Of a stretch of DNA of 64,000 nt, positions 1-8,968 are shown piece after piece; position 1 is the first letter of the stretch, and each line of letters opens with the position of its first letter. The position numbers were made by a program, and so were the translations under genes. A model generated the notes under the pieces. That model did no database searches. It worked only from the letters and a program-made list of their open reading frames with translations, and was not told the origin of the DNA. The stretch is from Amycolatopsis granulosa (lineage in GTDB: Bacteria > Actinomycetota > Actinomycetes > Mycobacteriales > Pseudonocardiaceae). Location: assembly GCF_011758745.1 (NCBI RefSeq), contig NZ_JAANOV010000001.1, positions 1,116,001 to 1,180,000 of the forward strand, written 5' to 3'.

Positions 1-160
1 CGCCGACACCGGGCAGCAGTTCGGCGGCGGCGCGACCGTGCGGCCCGGCCAGGAACGTGACCGGCCCGGCCGTGGCCGCCACCGCGCGCACCAGCGGGCC
101 GGACAGCAGGACGTCGCCCGCGTTGTCCAGCCGCGCCACCAGAACCCGTGTGCTCACCAT
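1..160 (-). CDS. GT9 glycosyltransferase (heptosyltransferase-like), N-terminus only
   Basis: Partial gene whose C-terminal part lies left of the window. Reading back from an ATG at 160 gives about 53 residues. They open with MVSTRVLVARLDNAGDVLLS, followed by a region ending in GPLVRAVA and a stretch FLAGPHGRAAAELLPG. The VxRLDNxGDVLLS signature is typical of family GT9 (ADP-heptose:LPS heptosyltransferase-like enzymes), where it forms the N-terminal acceptor-side fold. The start overlaps the stop of the upstream GT2-HAD gene by 7 bases, so the two are translationally coupled. A GTG three bases inside is an alternative start. The neighbouring GmhB-type phosphatase domain supports a heptose-linked role, but that is inference. 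Confidence 0.8.
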   Translation of the reverse strand, partial: MVSTRVLVARLDNAGDVLLSGPLVRAVAATAGPVTFLAGPHGRAAAELLPGVG

Positions 161-1644
161 GCCCGGTCCCCCATCGCCAGCGCGACCGCTTCGGCCAGGT
201 CACCCGCCACCTGCGCGTCGCGCCGCGCGGCCGCGATCTCCGCGGGCCGCGTCCGGGGCGTGGGCACCAGCACCGCACGCGCGCCCGCCGCGCGCGCCGC
301 CTCCACGTCGGCCCCGATGTCCCCGATGACCACGCAGTCCTGCGGGCGCACCCCCAGCGCCAGCGCGGCCCGGGTCACCAGTCCCGGTTTCGGTTTGCGG
401 CAGCAGCAGCCGTCGTCCTCGGCGTGCACGCACACCTGCCACGTGCCGAACGGTCCGAGCAGCTCCTCGACCCGGGCGTTGACCGCGGTCAGTTCGTCCG
501 GCGTGATGAGCCCGCGCGCCACGCCGGACTGGTTGCTCACCACGCCCACCGGCACACCGGCGGCGCGCAGGCGGCGCAGCACCTCCTCGGCACCCGGCAC
601 CGGGCGCACCAGCTCCGGGTCGTTGTTGTACGGCTCGTCGTGGACGAGGGTGTCGTCGCGGTCGAAGAGGATCGCCCTGGCGGCGGCGCGCGGGCGGCGC
701 ACGCGCAGCTCGCCGGCCAGCCGGTGGCGCACCGCGACCGGCGGGATGAGCACGCTGGTGACCGCCATCTTCGCCAGTTCCGCCGGGGTCCTCGGGCCGG
801 GCAGGATGCGCCGCAACGCGAATTCCGCGGTGAGGCCGAGCCACGCGATTCCGGCGAATGCGGCCGGCGTGGGCCGCCGCGCCGCGGCGCAGGCGAGCGC
901 GGCGAGGCCGCTGAGCGTGGTCAGGGTGTGCCGGCCCAGGCGTCCCGGACCGGCCGCGGTCAACTCCCTCCACTGTGGACCGAATTTGCGCCGCATCAGC
1001 GCGTTGTCGGCGTTGCCGCGCTGCGCCCGGACGCTGGCGAAGAACCCGCCGTGGCGCGCCGGGTGCAGGGTGGTGCGGATGCCGCGTTCCAGCCGCCATC
1101 CCGCCTGCCGCACCCGCAGCGCCAGGTCGGCGTCCTCACGGAAGGCGCGCGGGAAACGTTCGTCGAACCCGCCCACGGCGGACAGGACGTCGCGCCGGTA
1201 GGCCATGTCCGCGGTGATCCACTCCGCGGTCGCCAGTCCGGCCGTGTCGCGTTCGAGATCCGTCGGCCGGCGTCCCCCGGTCGGGCCGGGCACCACGATG
1301 CGGCCCTGCGACCCGGCCACGTCGGCGGCCAGCGCGGTCAGGTCGGACTCCAGCCGGGAGGCCCAGTCGGCGGTCGGGCGCACGTCGTCGTCGAGGAAGG
1401 CGATCCATTCGGTGCCCGCGGCACGCCACCCGGCGTTCCGCGCCGCCGCCGGGCCGCGCCCGCCGGAGTGCAGCACGCGCACCGGCGTTGTCAGCTCCGG
1501 CAGCGGCAGGCCGCCCGGGTCCGGGCGGTCGTCGACGACGATGATCTCGGCGGGCCGCGGTCCGATGCCGTGGCCGAGCGCGGACAGCAGAGCCCGCAGG
1601 CTGTCCCGGCCGGTCGTCGGGACAACCACGGTGTAGGCGATCAT
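154..1644 (-). CDS. Fusion protein: GT2 glycosyltransferase plus GmhB-type HAD-IIIA phosphatase
   Basis: 496 aa with two enzyme domains. Residues 1-240 are a GT2 (GT-A fold) transferase: VVVPTTGR at 7-13, VVDDRP at 36-41, the metal-binding FLDDD at 83-87 and a REDADLALR motif at 169-177. Residues about 245-310 are a hydrophobic linker. Residues 323-496 are a HAD phosphatase with DRDDT at 328-332, SNQSG at 370-374, RKPKPG at 416-421 and GDIGAD at 441-446. Cys405, His407, Cys413 and Cys415 match the zinc loop of GmhB, the D-glycero-D-manno-heptose 1,7-bisphosphate 7-phosphatase. Start: ATG overlapping the carbamoyltransferase stop (ATGA). Likely role: making a heptose intermediate and moving a sugar onto a cell-surface glycan. 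The substrate is inferred. Confidence 0.88.
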   Translation of the reverse strand: MIAYTVVVPTTGRDSLRALLSALGHGIGPRPAEIIVVDDRPDPGGLPLPELTTPVRVLHSGGRGPAAARNAGWRAAGTEWIAFLDDDVRPTADWASRLESDLTALAADVAGSQGRIVVPGPTGGRRPTDLERDTAGLATAEWITADMAYRRDVLSAVGGFDERFPRAFREDADLALRVRQAGWRLERGIRTTLHPARHGGFFASVRAQRGNADNALMRRKFGPQWRELTAAGPGRLGRHTLTTLSGLAALACAAARRPTPAAFAGIAWLGLTAEFALRRILPGPRTPAELAKMAVTSVLIPPVAVRHRLAGELRVRRPRAAARAILFDRDDTLVHDEPYNNDPELVRPVPGAEEVLRRLRAAGVPVGVVSNQSGVARGLITPDELTAVNARVEELLGPFGTWQVCVHAEDDGCCCRKPKPGLVTRAALALGVRPQDCVVIGDIGADVEAARAAGARAVLVPTPRTRPAEIAAARRDAQVAGDLAEAVALAMGDRAW

Positions 1645-3269
1645 TCCGGCCTCCGGACGACGAACGGCCCGAGGGCCAGCAGGTCGATCGGGCTCGATCC
1701 GAAGCACTCCAGCGCGTCCCGTGGCGAGTCCACCATCGGCCGGCCCGCGGTGTTCAGGCTCGTGTTCACCACCACGGGAATCCCGGTCCGGGATTCGAAC
1801 TCCGCCAGCATGCGCGCGACCAGCGGCTCGTCCGCCGGGTCCACGGTCTGCACGCGGGCCGTACCGTCCACATGCGTCACCGCCGGGATGCGGTCCCTCC
1901 ACTCCGGACGGACGTCGTGCACGAACAGCATGTAGGGGCTGGGCACCGGACCGCGCTCGAACAGCTCGCGCGCGCGGTCGGCGAGCACCACCGGCGCGAC
2001 CGGGCGGAACTGCTCACGGCCCTTGACGTCGTTGAGGCGTTCGAGGTTGCGCCGGTGACCGGGGTGCGCGAGCAGTGAACGGTGTCCCAGGGCGCGCGGA
2101 CCGAACTCCGCCCGGCCCTGGAACCACGCCACGATCCGGTCCTCGGCCAGTGCCCGGGCCACCGTCGCGGCAAGGTCGTCGGGCCGTTCGTAGGGCAGGC
2201 GGGCGGTGTCGAGCGCCTGCTGGATCTCCACATCGGAAAAACCGCGTCCCAGCGCGGCACCGGTCATCCGCGCGGCGGGTTCGCCCCATTCCGCGGCCAG
2301 GTGCAGCGCGGCACCCAGCGCGGTGCCCGCGTCACCGGCCGCCGGCTGGATCCAGATGTCGTCGAACGGGCCTTCGGCCAGCAACCGGGTGTTGGCCACG
2401 CAGTTGAGCGCGATGCCGCCCGCCATCGTCAGGTTCGCCTGCCCGGTCTGGGCGTGCAGCCAGCGCGCCAGGTCGAGCAGCACCTCCTCGAGACGCCGCT
2501 GCACGCTGGCGGCGAGGTCGGCGTGCTCGGGCCGGAAGCCGGCGCCGGGCTCGCGGCGCGGCGCGAAGCGGGTCAGATCCAGCGGCGCGGCACGGAATCC
2601 GCCGTCACCGACGGCACCGAGGTGTTCGCGCAGCGCGTCCGCGAACCGTGGTTTTCCGTACGAGGCCAGGGCCATCACCTTGTACTCGTCGCTGGAGCGC
2701 GCGAACCCGAGGTGTTCGGTGAGGTCCTCGTACCGCAGTCCGAGCGAGTGCGGGAGCCGTTGCGCGGCCAGCTCGACGAGCTTGCCGTCACGGTATTCCC
2801 CGGCCAGGTAGGAGGTCGCCTCACCGCGGCCGTCGGCCACCAGCACGGCGGCGTCGCCGAAGGGCGCGGCGAGCCCGCTGGACGCGGCGTGCGCGACGTG
2901 GTGCCGCACGAACCGCACCTTCGCCGGGTCGAGCCCGGGCAGCGCGGTGTTCAGGAACTGCGGGGCGCGGCGGGCGTAGGTGGTGCGCAGCTCCTCCCAG
3001 CCCTGGTCCACGCCGGCGAGGTCGTGGTCCACCAGATCCGGGTCGTAGGAGTAGCCCACCGCGTCCAGCTCGGACGGCTCGATCCCGGACTCGGCCAGGC
3101 ACCAGCGCGCTGCCTGCTCGGGCAGTTCCCAGGTGGCGAACGGCACCGGCCGCTTGCCGTGCTTGCGGCGGCTGAAGCGCTCCTCCTCGGCGGCGGCGAC
3201 CACCCGGCCGTCCACCACGAGGGCGGCGGCCGGATCGTGGAACACCGCGTTGATCCCGAGGATCCGCAA
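1641..3269 (-). CDS. NodU/CmcH-family carbamoyltransferase
   Basis: 542 aa from a TTG start. Family members transfer a carbamoyl group from carbamoyl phosphate, through a carbamoyl-adenylate, onto a hydroxyl of a sugar or natural product. The N-terminus RILGINAVFHDPAAALV, the HHVAHAASS histidines, the GEATSY stretch and AGGIALN belong to the Kae1-like ATP-binding half. The half beginning near FQGRAEFGPRALGHRS is the carbamoyl-transfer domain. The TTG is preferred because a strong GGAGG lies 7 bases before it; an in-frame GTG at 3296 has no such site. It sits between the SDR gene (59-base gap) and the GT2-HAD gene (4-base overlap), so it probably decorates a sugar made by this operon. NodU-like enzymes in antibiotic clusters are the alternative context. 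Confidence 0.88.
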   Translation of the reverse strand: MRILGINAVFHDPAAALVVDGRVVAAAEEERFSRRKHGKRPVPFATWELPEQAARWCLAESGIEPSELDAVGYSYDPDLVDHDLAGVDQGWEELRTTYARRAPQFLNTALPGLDPAKVRFVRHHVAHAASSGLAAPFGDAAVLVADGRGEATSYLAGEYRDGKLVELAAQRLPHSLGLRYEDLTEHLGFARSSDEYKVMALASYGKPRFADALREHLGAVGDGGFRAAPLDLTRFAPRREPGAGFRPEHADLAASVQRRLEEVLLDLARWLHAQTGQANLTMAGGIALNCVANTRLLAEGPFDDIWIQPAAGDAGTALGAALHLAAEWGEPAARMTGAALGRGFSDVEIQQALDTARLPYERPDDLAATVARALAEDRIVAWFQGRAEFGPRALGHRSLLAHPGHRRNLERLNDVKGREQFRPVAPVVLADRARELFERGPVPSPYMLFVHDVRPEWRDRIPAVTHVDGTARVQTVDPADEPLVARMLAEFESRTGIPVVVNTSLNTAGRPMVDSPRDALECFGSSPIDLLALGPFVVRRPE

Positions 3270-3328
3270 ACTCCTACCTCCACATCGGGTCACCACTGCT
3301 ACTTAGCGCTACCCCTGCTCCTCCTCGT

Positions 3329-4273
3329 CTAAACGGGACTGAGGCGGGCGGCGAACCACTCCAGCGTCCGGCGCAGGCCGTCGTGCAGCCCGACGCGCGG
3401 CCGCCAGCCCAATTCCCGTTGCGCCACCGAGATGTCGGGGCACCGCCGTCGCGGATCGTCCACCGGGGCGGGCACGTCGCGCACCGGCACGGCGGTCCCG
3501 GCCAGCCGCTGGATCTCCTCGACCAGCTGCCGGATCTGCAGCTCGTGCGGATTGCCCAGGTTGACCGGTCCGGCGAAATCGGCATCCGCCAGCGCCAGCA
3601 GCCCGTCCACGGTGTCGTCCACATAGCACAGCGACCGGGTCTGGGTGCCCGCGCCCGCGACCGTCACCGGTTCACCGGACAGGACCTGCCGGATGAACGT
3701 GGGAATGGCGCGGCCGTCGTCGGCGCGCATGCGCGGGCCGTAGGTGTTGAACAGGCGCGCGATGCCGGTGTTCACGCCGCGGGCACCGCGGTAGGCCGTG
3801 GTGAGCGCCTCGGCGTAGCGTTTCGCCTCGTCGTAGACGCTGCGCGGGCCGACCGGGTTGACGTGTCCCCAGTAGGTCTCGCGCTGCGGGTGCTCGCGGG
3901 GGTCGCCGTAGACCTCGCTGGTCGAGGTGAGCACGAACCGGGCGCCGTGGGCGACCGCGAGGTCCAGCGCGGCGTGGGTGCCGGCGGCGCCGGTGTGCAA
4001 CGTCTCCACGGGCAGCCGCGCGTAGTCCCGCGGCGAGGCCGGGCTGGCCAGGTGCATCACCAGGTCGACGGGGTCGGTGACCTGAAGCCCGCCCGTGACG
4101 TCGGCCCGGACGAACTCGAAACCCGGCTCGCGCGTGAGGTGCGCGATGTTGTCCGCGCTGCCGGTGCACAGGTCGTCCACGCAGGTGACCCGGGTGCCGC
4201 GGGCGAGCAGGCGTTCGCACAGGTGGGAGCCGAGAAAGCCGGCTCCGCCGGTGACGACGGCGTGGCTGTGCAT
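3329..4273 (-). CDS. NAD-dependent sugar epimerase/dehydratase (extended SDR, UDP-glucuronate decarboxylase-like)
   Basis: 314 aa. It has the extended SDR layout: the dinucleotide loop [10 protein letters not shown] at about residues 8-17, an acidic VDDLCTG end of beta-2, [10 protein letters not shown], the [10 protein letters not shown] segment, the catalytic YDEAKR (Tyr-x-x-x-Lys) and NLGNPHE toward the C-terminus. This pattern is closest to UDP-glucuronate decarboxylase and related nucleotide-sugar 4-epimerases or dehydratases; the exact reaction cannot be read from sequence alone. Start: ATG with an AGGAGGAG site 3 bases upstream. It is the first gene of the minus-strand glycan operon (SDR, carbamoyltransferase, GT2-HAD, GT9) and would supply an activated sugar. 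Confidence 0.88.
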   Translation of the reverse strand: MHSHAVVTGGAGFLGSHLCERLLARGTRVTCVDDLCTGSADNIAHLTREPGFEFVRADVTGGLQVTDPVDLVMHLASPASPRDYARLPVETLHTGAAGTHAALDLAVAHGARFVLTSTSEVYGDPREHPQRETYWGHVNPVGPRSVYDEAKRYAEALTTAYRGARGVNTGIARLFNTYGPRMRADDGRAIPTFIRQVLSGEPVTVAGAGTQTRSLCYVDDTVDGLLALADADFAGPVNLGNPHELQIRQLVEEIQRLAGTAVPVRDVPAPVDDPRRRCPDISVAQRELGWRPRVGLHDGLRRTLEWFAARLSPV

Positions 4274-4325
4274 GGACTCCTCCTACCCGGCGGAGTCACT
4301 TCGAAACGCTACGGAGGTACTTCTC

Positions 4326-5147
4326 CTACGCCAGGGCCAGCAGCGCCAGCGCCCCGGCGGCCCCGCAAATACCCAGCGTCTGCTTCCGGTTCAGACGTTC
4401 ACCCAGAAAGACCAAGGCGAGCACGACCGGGATGGCCGGGTAGAGGGCGGCCAGCACGGTCGCGACGGCGAGCAGCTGCTGGTGGGTGGCGACCCAGTAG
4501 AGCACGATCGCGACGCTGCCGAGCGCGCCCGCGGCGACGGCCGGCCAGGCCAGCCGCGGCCGCAGCGTGAGCGGGGTCCGGGTGGTGAGCACGAGCGGCA
4601 GGATGACGGCCACCGAGGCGGCGCGGCTGACCACGATCGGCCACAACCCGGCGTCGAGCGGGACGGGTTTCATGGCCAGGAACTGGAGCGCGAAGCCGGC
4701 ACCGGCGACGAGGGCGTCGCGCACGCCCGGGCCGGCGGGCCGGCCGCCGCCGGACACGAGCCAGATCGCGGGCAGGGCCAGCACGATCCCGGCGACGGCC
4801 CCCGGGGAGGGCCGCTCGCCGAGGAAGGCCAGCCCGGCGACCACCGGCAGCGCGACGGCCCCGACGTCGCTCACGGGCACCACCACGGTCAGCGCGTCGC
4901 GGCTCATGGCCCGGTAGAGAAATCCGACGCCGATGCCGGTGCCGGCACCGGACAGCGCACCCCAGCCCAGGCCGCCGGTGCCGGGGTGGGAGGCGAGGAG
5001 AGCGACGAGGAGGGTCACCAGGGTGCCGCCGGCCTGGGCGTAGAGCGAGACGGTCAGCCCGGGCGCCCGCCGCGCGACCAGACCGTTCACGAAGTGCGTG
5101 ATCCCGAAACACCCGGCCGAGGCCAGGGCGAGCAGCTCGCCCGTCAT
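4326..5147 (-). CDS. DMT-superfamily (EamA-like) membrane transporter
   Basis: 273 aa, almost entirely hydrophobic, with about ten predicted membrane segments in two EamA repeats. The first repeat opens with [19 protein letters not shown]; the second begins after the GGGRPAGPG loop near residue 140. Family members export metabolites or drugs across the inner membrane. The ATG overlaps the stop of the MarR gene (ATGA), so the pair is one transcription unit and the regulator probably controls the exporter in response to a ligand. The substrate cannot be predicted. Confidence 0.85.
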   Translation of the reverse strand: MTGELLALASAGCFGITHFVNGLVARRAPGLTVSLYAQAGGTLVTLLVALLASHPGTGGLGWGALSGAGTGIGVGFLYRAMSRDALTVVVPVSDVGAVALPVVAGLAFLGERPSPGAVAGIVLALPAIWLVSGGGRPAGPGVRDALVAGAGFALQFLAMKPVPLDAGLWPIVVSRAASVAVILPLVLTTRTPLTLRPRLAWPAVAAGALGSVAIVLYWVATHQQLLAVATVLAALYPAIPVVLALVFLGERLNRKQTLGICGAAGALALLALA

Positions 5148-5698
5148 CGGCGGCCCCCGTCCACAACCCCGGCGCCGGTGGCCTCCCGCGCCCGGCAGGC
5201 CGCGCCCACCGGGCACACCGCACCCGCCGCCACACAGGCGGCCCGGTCGCACAGGCGGCACAGCCGGTCGGCCTCCGGGAGCTGCGCGTAGGCGGCGGTG
5301 AGGAGCTTGGCGACCAGCTCGGCGAACACCACCCGTTCCCGGTCGTCGAGCGCGGCGGTCAGCGAGGCGAGGCGCCCGCCGCGGTGCCCGAGGATCCGTT
5401 CCGCCGCGTCCACGCCGGCGTCCGTCAGGTGCACCGCGACCGCCCGGGCGGCCGTCGGCCGGCGTTCGGCCAGGCCGCGACCCTCCAGCCCGTCCACCAT
5501 GCGGGCGGCGGCGGGCTGGCTCAGGCCGACCCGCCGGCCCAGTTCCGTCACCGACAACCCGGGTGCCGTGGACAGCACCACCAGCGCCGCGGCACCGCTC
5601 ACGCTGGTGCCGGCCGCGGTCGTGGCGTCGGTCAGCGCGAGGTCGTTGACCGTGAGCGCCAGCGCGCCCAGGAGGTTCGCCAGCCGTTCGTCATGCAT
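5144..5698 (-). CDS. MarR-family regulator with cysteine-rich C-terminal tail
   Basis: 184 aa. Residues about 30-110 are a MarR winged helix: the stretch [20 protein letters not shown] is the helix-turn-helix, followed by a [17 protein letters not shown] wing. The C-terminal 45 residues carry six cysteines in [20 protein letters not shown] and AAC, which is not part of the core fold and could hold a metal, an Fe-S centre or a redox switch. The start ATG (5698) lies inside a perfect 17-bp palindrome, which suggests autoregulation. The gene overlaps the downstream transporter gene by 4 bases. Whether it also affects the divergent catalase is unknown. Confidence 0.87.
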   Translation of the reverse strand: MHDERLANLLGALALTVNDLALTDATTAAGTSVSGAAALVVLSTAPGLSVTELGRRVGLSQPAAARMVDGLEGRGLAERRPTAARAVAVHLTDAGVDAAERILGHRGGRLASLTAALDDRERVVFAELVAKLLTAAYAQLPEADRLCRLCDRAACVAAGAVCPVGAACRAREATGAGVVDGGRR

Positions 5699-5709
5699 GA
5701 CTCATGCAT
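5693..5709. promoter_or_regulatory. 17-bp palindrome over the marR start, probable MarR operator
   Basis: ATGCATGA-c-TCATGCAT is a perfect 8-1-8 inverted repeat that includes the start codon of the MarR gene. A -10-like TATGCA on the minus strand (5710-5705) would put the transcription start at or next to the ATG, giving a leaderless mRNA. A bound MarR dimer would then block its own promoter. The operator role is inferred from position and symmetry. Confidence 0.6.
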
Positions 5710-5831
5710 AGGTCATCGGAGTGGGATTCGCAAGCCGGGGCGAACCGGCACGAATAACCCGGGCGAGCGGGGGAAGCCCCCCGTCTGCACGCGTACTCAA
5801 GACAACTTTCCTTCGTCCACAAGGAGATCTT

Positions 5832-6698
5832 GTGTTCCGACACACGAAACTGCTGCAGTTCGAGGCGAAGCCGGAGCGCCCGGACCCGTTTTTCGCCCGG
5901 CGCTTGCAGGAGCTGATCGGTGGTGCGTTCGGCGAGATGACGGTGACGATGCAGTACCTGTTCCAGGGCTGGAACTGCCGCATGGAGGGCAAGTACAAGG
6001 ACCTGATCATGGACACGGCGACCGAGGAGATCGGTCACGTGGAGATGCTGGCCACGATGGTGGCACGGTTGCTGGAGGGTGCGCCGGCCACGGTCACCGC
6101 GGAGGCGGCGAAGGACCCGGTGATGGCGGCGGTGCTGGGCGGGATGGATCCGCAACAGGCGATCGTGTCCGGCGGTGGCGCGGTGCCGGCGGACTCCAAC
6201 GGCACGCCGTGGAACGGCAAGTACATCGTGGCGTCGGGCAATCTGCTGGCCGACTTCCGGGCCAACGCGGCAGCCGAGGCGCAGGGCCGGTTGCAGACGG
6301 CGCGGTTGTACAACATGACCGACGACCCGGGTGTGAAGGCGATGCTGAAGTTCAACCTCGCCCGCGACACGGTGCACCAGAAGCAGTGGCTGCGCGCGAT
6401 CGAGGAACTGCAGGCCGACGGGCTGGAGTCCGACATCGCCCCCAACGCCCTGCTGGACGAGGAGGACCAGACCCACAACAACACGATCTGGCACCTGTCC
6501 GACGGCCCCGACGGCAACAAGGGCGGCTGGTCCACCGGCGAGGACCGCATCGAGTACCTCATGGACCCCAAAGCCCTCGGCGGCCCCGGCACCGCCCCCA
6601 AACCCGACCCCGACCTCTACGCCACCTACTCGCCCACGAAGGACGCGCTGGGCACGGTCAAGGGCAAGGCCCAGTCCGCGGTCAACAAGCTCACCTGA
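5832..6698 (+). CDS. Manganese catalase
   Basis: 288 aa, the usual size for dimanganese (non-heme) catalases, which split hydrogen peroxide to water and oxygen in the cytosol. The ferritin-like four-helix bundle ligands are present at the expected spacing: Glu35 (GAFGE), Glu66 and His69 (EEIGH), Glu149 and His182. Start: GTG with AAGGAG five bases upstream (5821-5826); an in-frame upstream extension lacks a ribosome site. The gene diverges from the MarR gene with a 133-base gap and ends in a strong hairpin at 6705-6734. No SigB-type promoter was found in the gap. Confidence 0.95.
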   Translation: MFRHTKLLQFEAKPERPDPFFARRLQELIGGAFGEMTVTMQYLFQGWNCRMEGKYKDLIMDTATEEIGHVEMLATMVARLLEGAPATVTAEAAKDPVMAAVLGGMDPQQAIVSGGGAVPADSNGTPWNGKYIVASGNLLADFRANAAAEAQGRLQTARLYNMTDDPGVKAMLKFNLARDTVHQKQWLRAIEELQADGLESDIAPNALLDEEDQTHNNTIWHLSDGPDGNKGGWSTGEDRIEYLMDPKALGGPGTAPKPDPDLYATYSPTKDALGTVKGKAQSAVNKLT

Positions 6699-6704
6699 GG
6701 CGGC

Positions 6705-6734
6705 CGCCCCCTCGGGACCACTCCCGAGGGGGCG
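6705..6734. terminator. Hairpin terminator between convergent genes
   Basis: A perfect 13-bp stem (6705-6717 with 6722-6734) closes a 4-base loop (ccac). It lies 6 bases after the catalase stop and 9 bases before the stop of the convergent unknown gene, so it can serve both strands. There is no U-tract, as is common in GC-rich actinobacteria. Confidence 0.8.
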
Positions 6735-6743
6735 CCCCACCGT

Positions 6744-7661
6744 TCACGTCGCGGGCAACCGCCCGGTCGGACGTTCGGCCAGGATCTCCCTGATCCCGGA
6801 ACGGTCCACCAGCAGAACGGCGGGCACGAGGTCGCCGCTCGTATCCGGCGAGGTGCGGACCCAGTCCGTGATCTCCCCGGCCCAGCCCGACCTGGCCCCC
6901 GCCACACAGATCTGGTCCGGGCTGATCAACCCCACGATCAGCTCGTCTTCACCGATCTGCTCGGCGGCCTTCCCGGGGAAGTCGTCCATCACGATCGCGG
7001 ACGCGGCGCACAGGTTGCCGTCGGGGCGTTCCAGGATGGCCATGCGTCCCTTCGCCTCATCCACGAACACCGTGAAGCGAAGCCCGTCCATGAGGTTGCC
7101 GGCCGCTTCCGCGACCAGTTCCGCGATCTCGTCCCGGCTCATTTGCATGAACGTGGTCCGCAGGAGGTGGGACATCCCGATCCGGCCGGTTTCCGAGATC
7201 ACCACCTTGGCGAACCCCACGTGCAGCCGGTCGCCCACCAGGGGGTAGGACGCGTAGAGCTGCAACGGGCCGTCGTAGGTGTGGAGGGTGGGCAGCCACT
7301 CACCCGCCGCCCGGGTCTTCGCGGACGACTGGGCGCCGTGGTCCAGCTCGATCCGCGCGACAGCCTTCGCCGCCCTGTCGAAGGCCGCACTCCAGTCGCC
7401 GTCCTGGGGACGGTCGAACACGTAGGTGCACTCGGCGTCGCGGAACGTCTCCGCCAGGAAGATCCGGTCCGCTTCCGAGGGCTGCCAGGTGCACCGCACC
7501 TGGGTGATCTCGGAAGCCGGAACCTGCCGCTCCTCCTGCACCTGGCGCCAGGCCAGCCGGACGGCATCCTCCGCCTGGGCGGGCGCGACCCCCCGCAGGA
7601 CCTCGTCGTCGTTGCCGTTCACCTGGAAGAAGACGACGTTGGTGTCCACAGCCGGATCCAT
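6744..7661 (-). CDS. Protein of unknown function
   Basis: 305 aa, soluble, acidic-leaning, no signal peptide or membrane segment. I do not recognise a family. The N-terminus MDPAVDTNVVFFQVNGNDDE is followed by a segment of about 80 residues rich in Trp and Glu; the second half alternates hydrophobic strands with helices (GFAKVVISETGRIGM, LIVGLISPDQICVAG). It stands alone between the catalase terminator and the GT4 pair. Codon use resembles its neighbours. It is likely real because the frame is long and has ordinary composition, but the function is open. Confidence 0.65.
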   Translation of the reverse strand: MDPAVDTNVVFFQVNGNDDEVLRGVAPAQAEDAVRLAWRQVQEERQVPASEITQVRCTWQPSEADRIFLAETFRDAECTYVFDRPQDGDWSAAFDRAAKAVARIELDHGAQSSAKTRAAGEWLPTLHTYDGPLQLYASYPLVGDRLHVGFAKVVISETGRIGMSHLLRTTFMQMSRDEIAELVAEAAGNLMDGLRFTVFVDEAKGRMAILERPDGNLCAASAIVMDDFPGKAAEQIGEDELIVGLISPDQICVAGARSGWAGEITDWVRTSPDTSGDLVPAVLLVDRSGIREILAERPTGRLPAT

Positions 7662-7726
7662 GCGAGATGATCTTACTCAGCGGAGAACCGTCCCCTGTCC
7701 GCACCGGCCCGGCTACGCGATGTCCG

Positions 7727-8968
7727 TCAGCCCTGGCTCACCACGGCGTCGGTGCTCACCACCGGCCTCGCGGTGGACGGGAGTTTCTCGCCCAGGGTCT
7801 TCTCGTAGATGCGCAGCACGTCGACCGCGATGCGGTCCCACGAGTACCGGGACCGGGCGCGGTCACACCCGGCGATGCCGTACGCCTCGCGCTGGGCGGG
7901 GTCGCCGAGCAGGCGGCGCAGGGTGGCGGCGAGGACCTCCGGGCGCTGGGGCGGCACCAGCTCACCGGTCACGCCGTCGACGACGGTGTCGATCAGTCCG
8001 CCGACCGCGGCGGCGACCACCGGGACACCGCAGGCCATCGCCTCCAGCGGGACGATGCCGAACGGCTCGTACCACGGCGTGCACATCACGAGATCCGCCG
8101 AGCGCAGCAGCGCGGGCATCTCGTCGCGCGTCACCTGCCCGAGCAGCCGCACCCGGTCGGCGACGCCGAGCCGTTCCGCCAGCTGGAGCAGCCGCTTGGC
8201 CTCCGGGTCGTCGGCCAGCCGTCCCCGCTCCGGACCACCGGCGATCACGAGCTCGGCGCCCGGCACCGCGGCCAGCGCGGTGATCGCCGTGGCGAAGCCC
8301 TTGCGCGGCACCAGCCGGCCGACGCTCACGATCCGGTGCAGGTCACCGCGCGGCGCGACCGGGCCGTCCGGGGTGAACCGGTCGAGATCGACCCCGCACG
8401 GCGCGACGGACATGCGTGAGCGCGGCAGGCCCATCCGCGCCAGCTCGAACACCTCGTCGGAGCAGGTCGCGGCCACCCGGGCGGCGTTCTTGCCGATCAG
8501 CCGTTCCAGCTGGACCCGTTCCGGCGGGCTGGTGTCCGCCGTGCCCTGGTAACGCTTCTTCACCACACCGAGTGCGTGGAAGGTCTGGACCACCGGGATG
8601 CCGGTGCCGCGCGTGGCGAGCAGCGACGCGAGCCCGGACATCCAGAAGTGCGCGTGCACCACGTCCGGGACCTCGCGCTGCCAGGTCCGCGCGAGGAAGC
8701 GGCCGAACTCGGTCATGTGGGGCAGCAGATCGTCCTTGGGCAGGTGCTGCGCCGGCCCGGCCGGCACGTGCACCACGCGGTAGCCGCCGGGCGTGGTCAC
8801 CTCCTCCGGCTGCCCCGGATCGTCGCGCCGGGTGTAGACGGTGACGTCGTGGCCCTGGCGGCACAACGCCGCGGACAGCTCCGCCACGTGCAGGTTCTGC
8901 CCGCCCGCATCCACCTCACCCAGGACGGCCAGCGGGTTGGCGTGCTCCGACACCATCGAGATCTTCAT
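7727..8968 (-). CDS. GT4 glycosyltransferase, MshA/sucrose-phosphate-synthase-like
   Basis: 413 aa, two Rossmann domains of a GT-B retaining transferase. The N-terminal domain has [19 protein letters not shown] (residues 7-25, glycine-rich acceptor loop) and HAHFWMSG. The C-terminal domain has [12 protein letters not shown], the phosphate contacts, and the catalytic E-x7-E region in [18 protein letters not shown]. The sequence resembles MshA and sucrose-phosphate synthase, which use a nucleotide sugar and a phosphorylated polyol or sugar acceptor; here the acceptor is unknown. Its ATG overlaps the stop of the second GT4 gene (ATGA). Probably part of the same surface-glycan programme as the genes at 1-4.3 kb. 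Confidence 0.9.
   Translation of the reverse strand: MKISMVSEHANPLAVLGEVDAGGQNLHVAELSAALCRQGHDVTVYTRRDDPGQPEEVTTPGGYRVVHVPAGPAQHLPKDDLLPHMTEFGRFLARTWQREVPDVVHAHFWMSGLASLLATRGTGIPVVQTFHALGVVKKRYQGTADTSPPERVQLERLIGKNAARVAATCSDEVFELARMGLPRSRMSVAPCGVDLDRFTPDGPVAPRGDLHRIVSVGRLVPRKGFATAITALAAVPGAELVIAGGPERGRLADDPEAKRLLQLAERLGVADRVRLLGQVTRDEMPALLRSADLVMCTPWYEPFGIVPLEAMACGVPVVAAAVGGLIDTVVDGVTGELVPPQRPEVLAATLRRLLGDPAQREAYGIAGCDRARSRYSWDRIAVDVLRIYEKTLGEKLPSTARPVVSTDAVVSQG

Noticed and set aside
5699..5831. SigB-type promoter for the Mn catalase
   Set aside because: No GTTT/GGGTA pair with suitable spacing was found in the gap.
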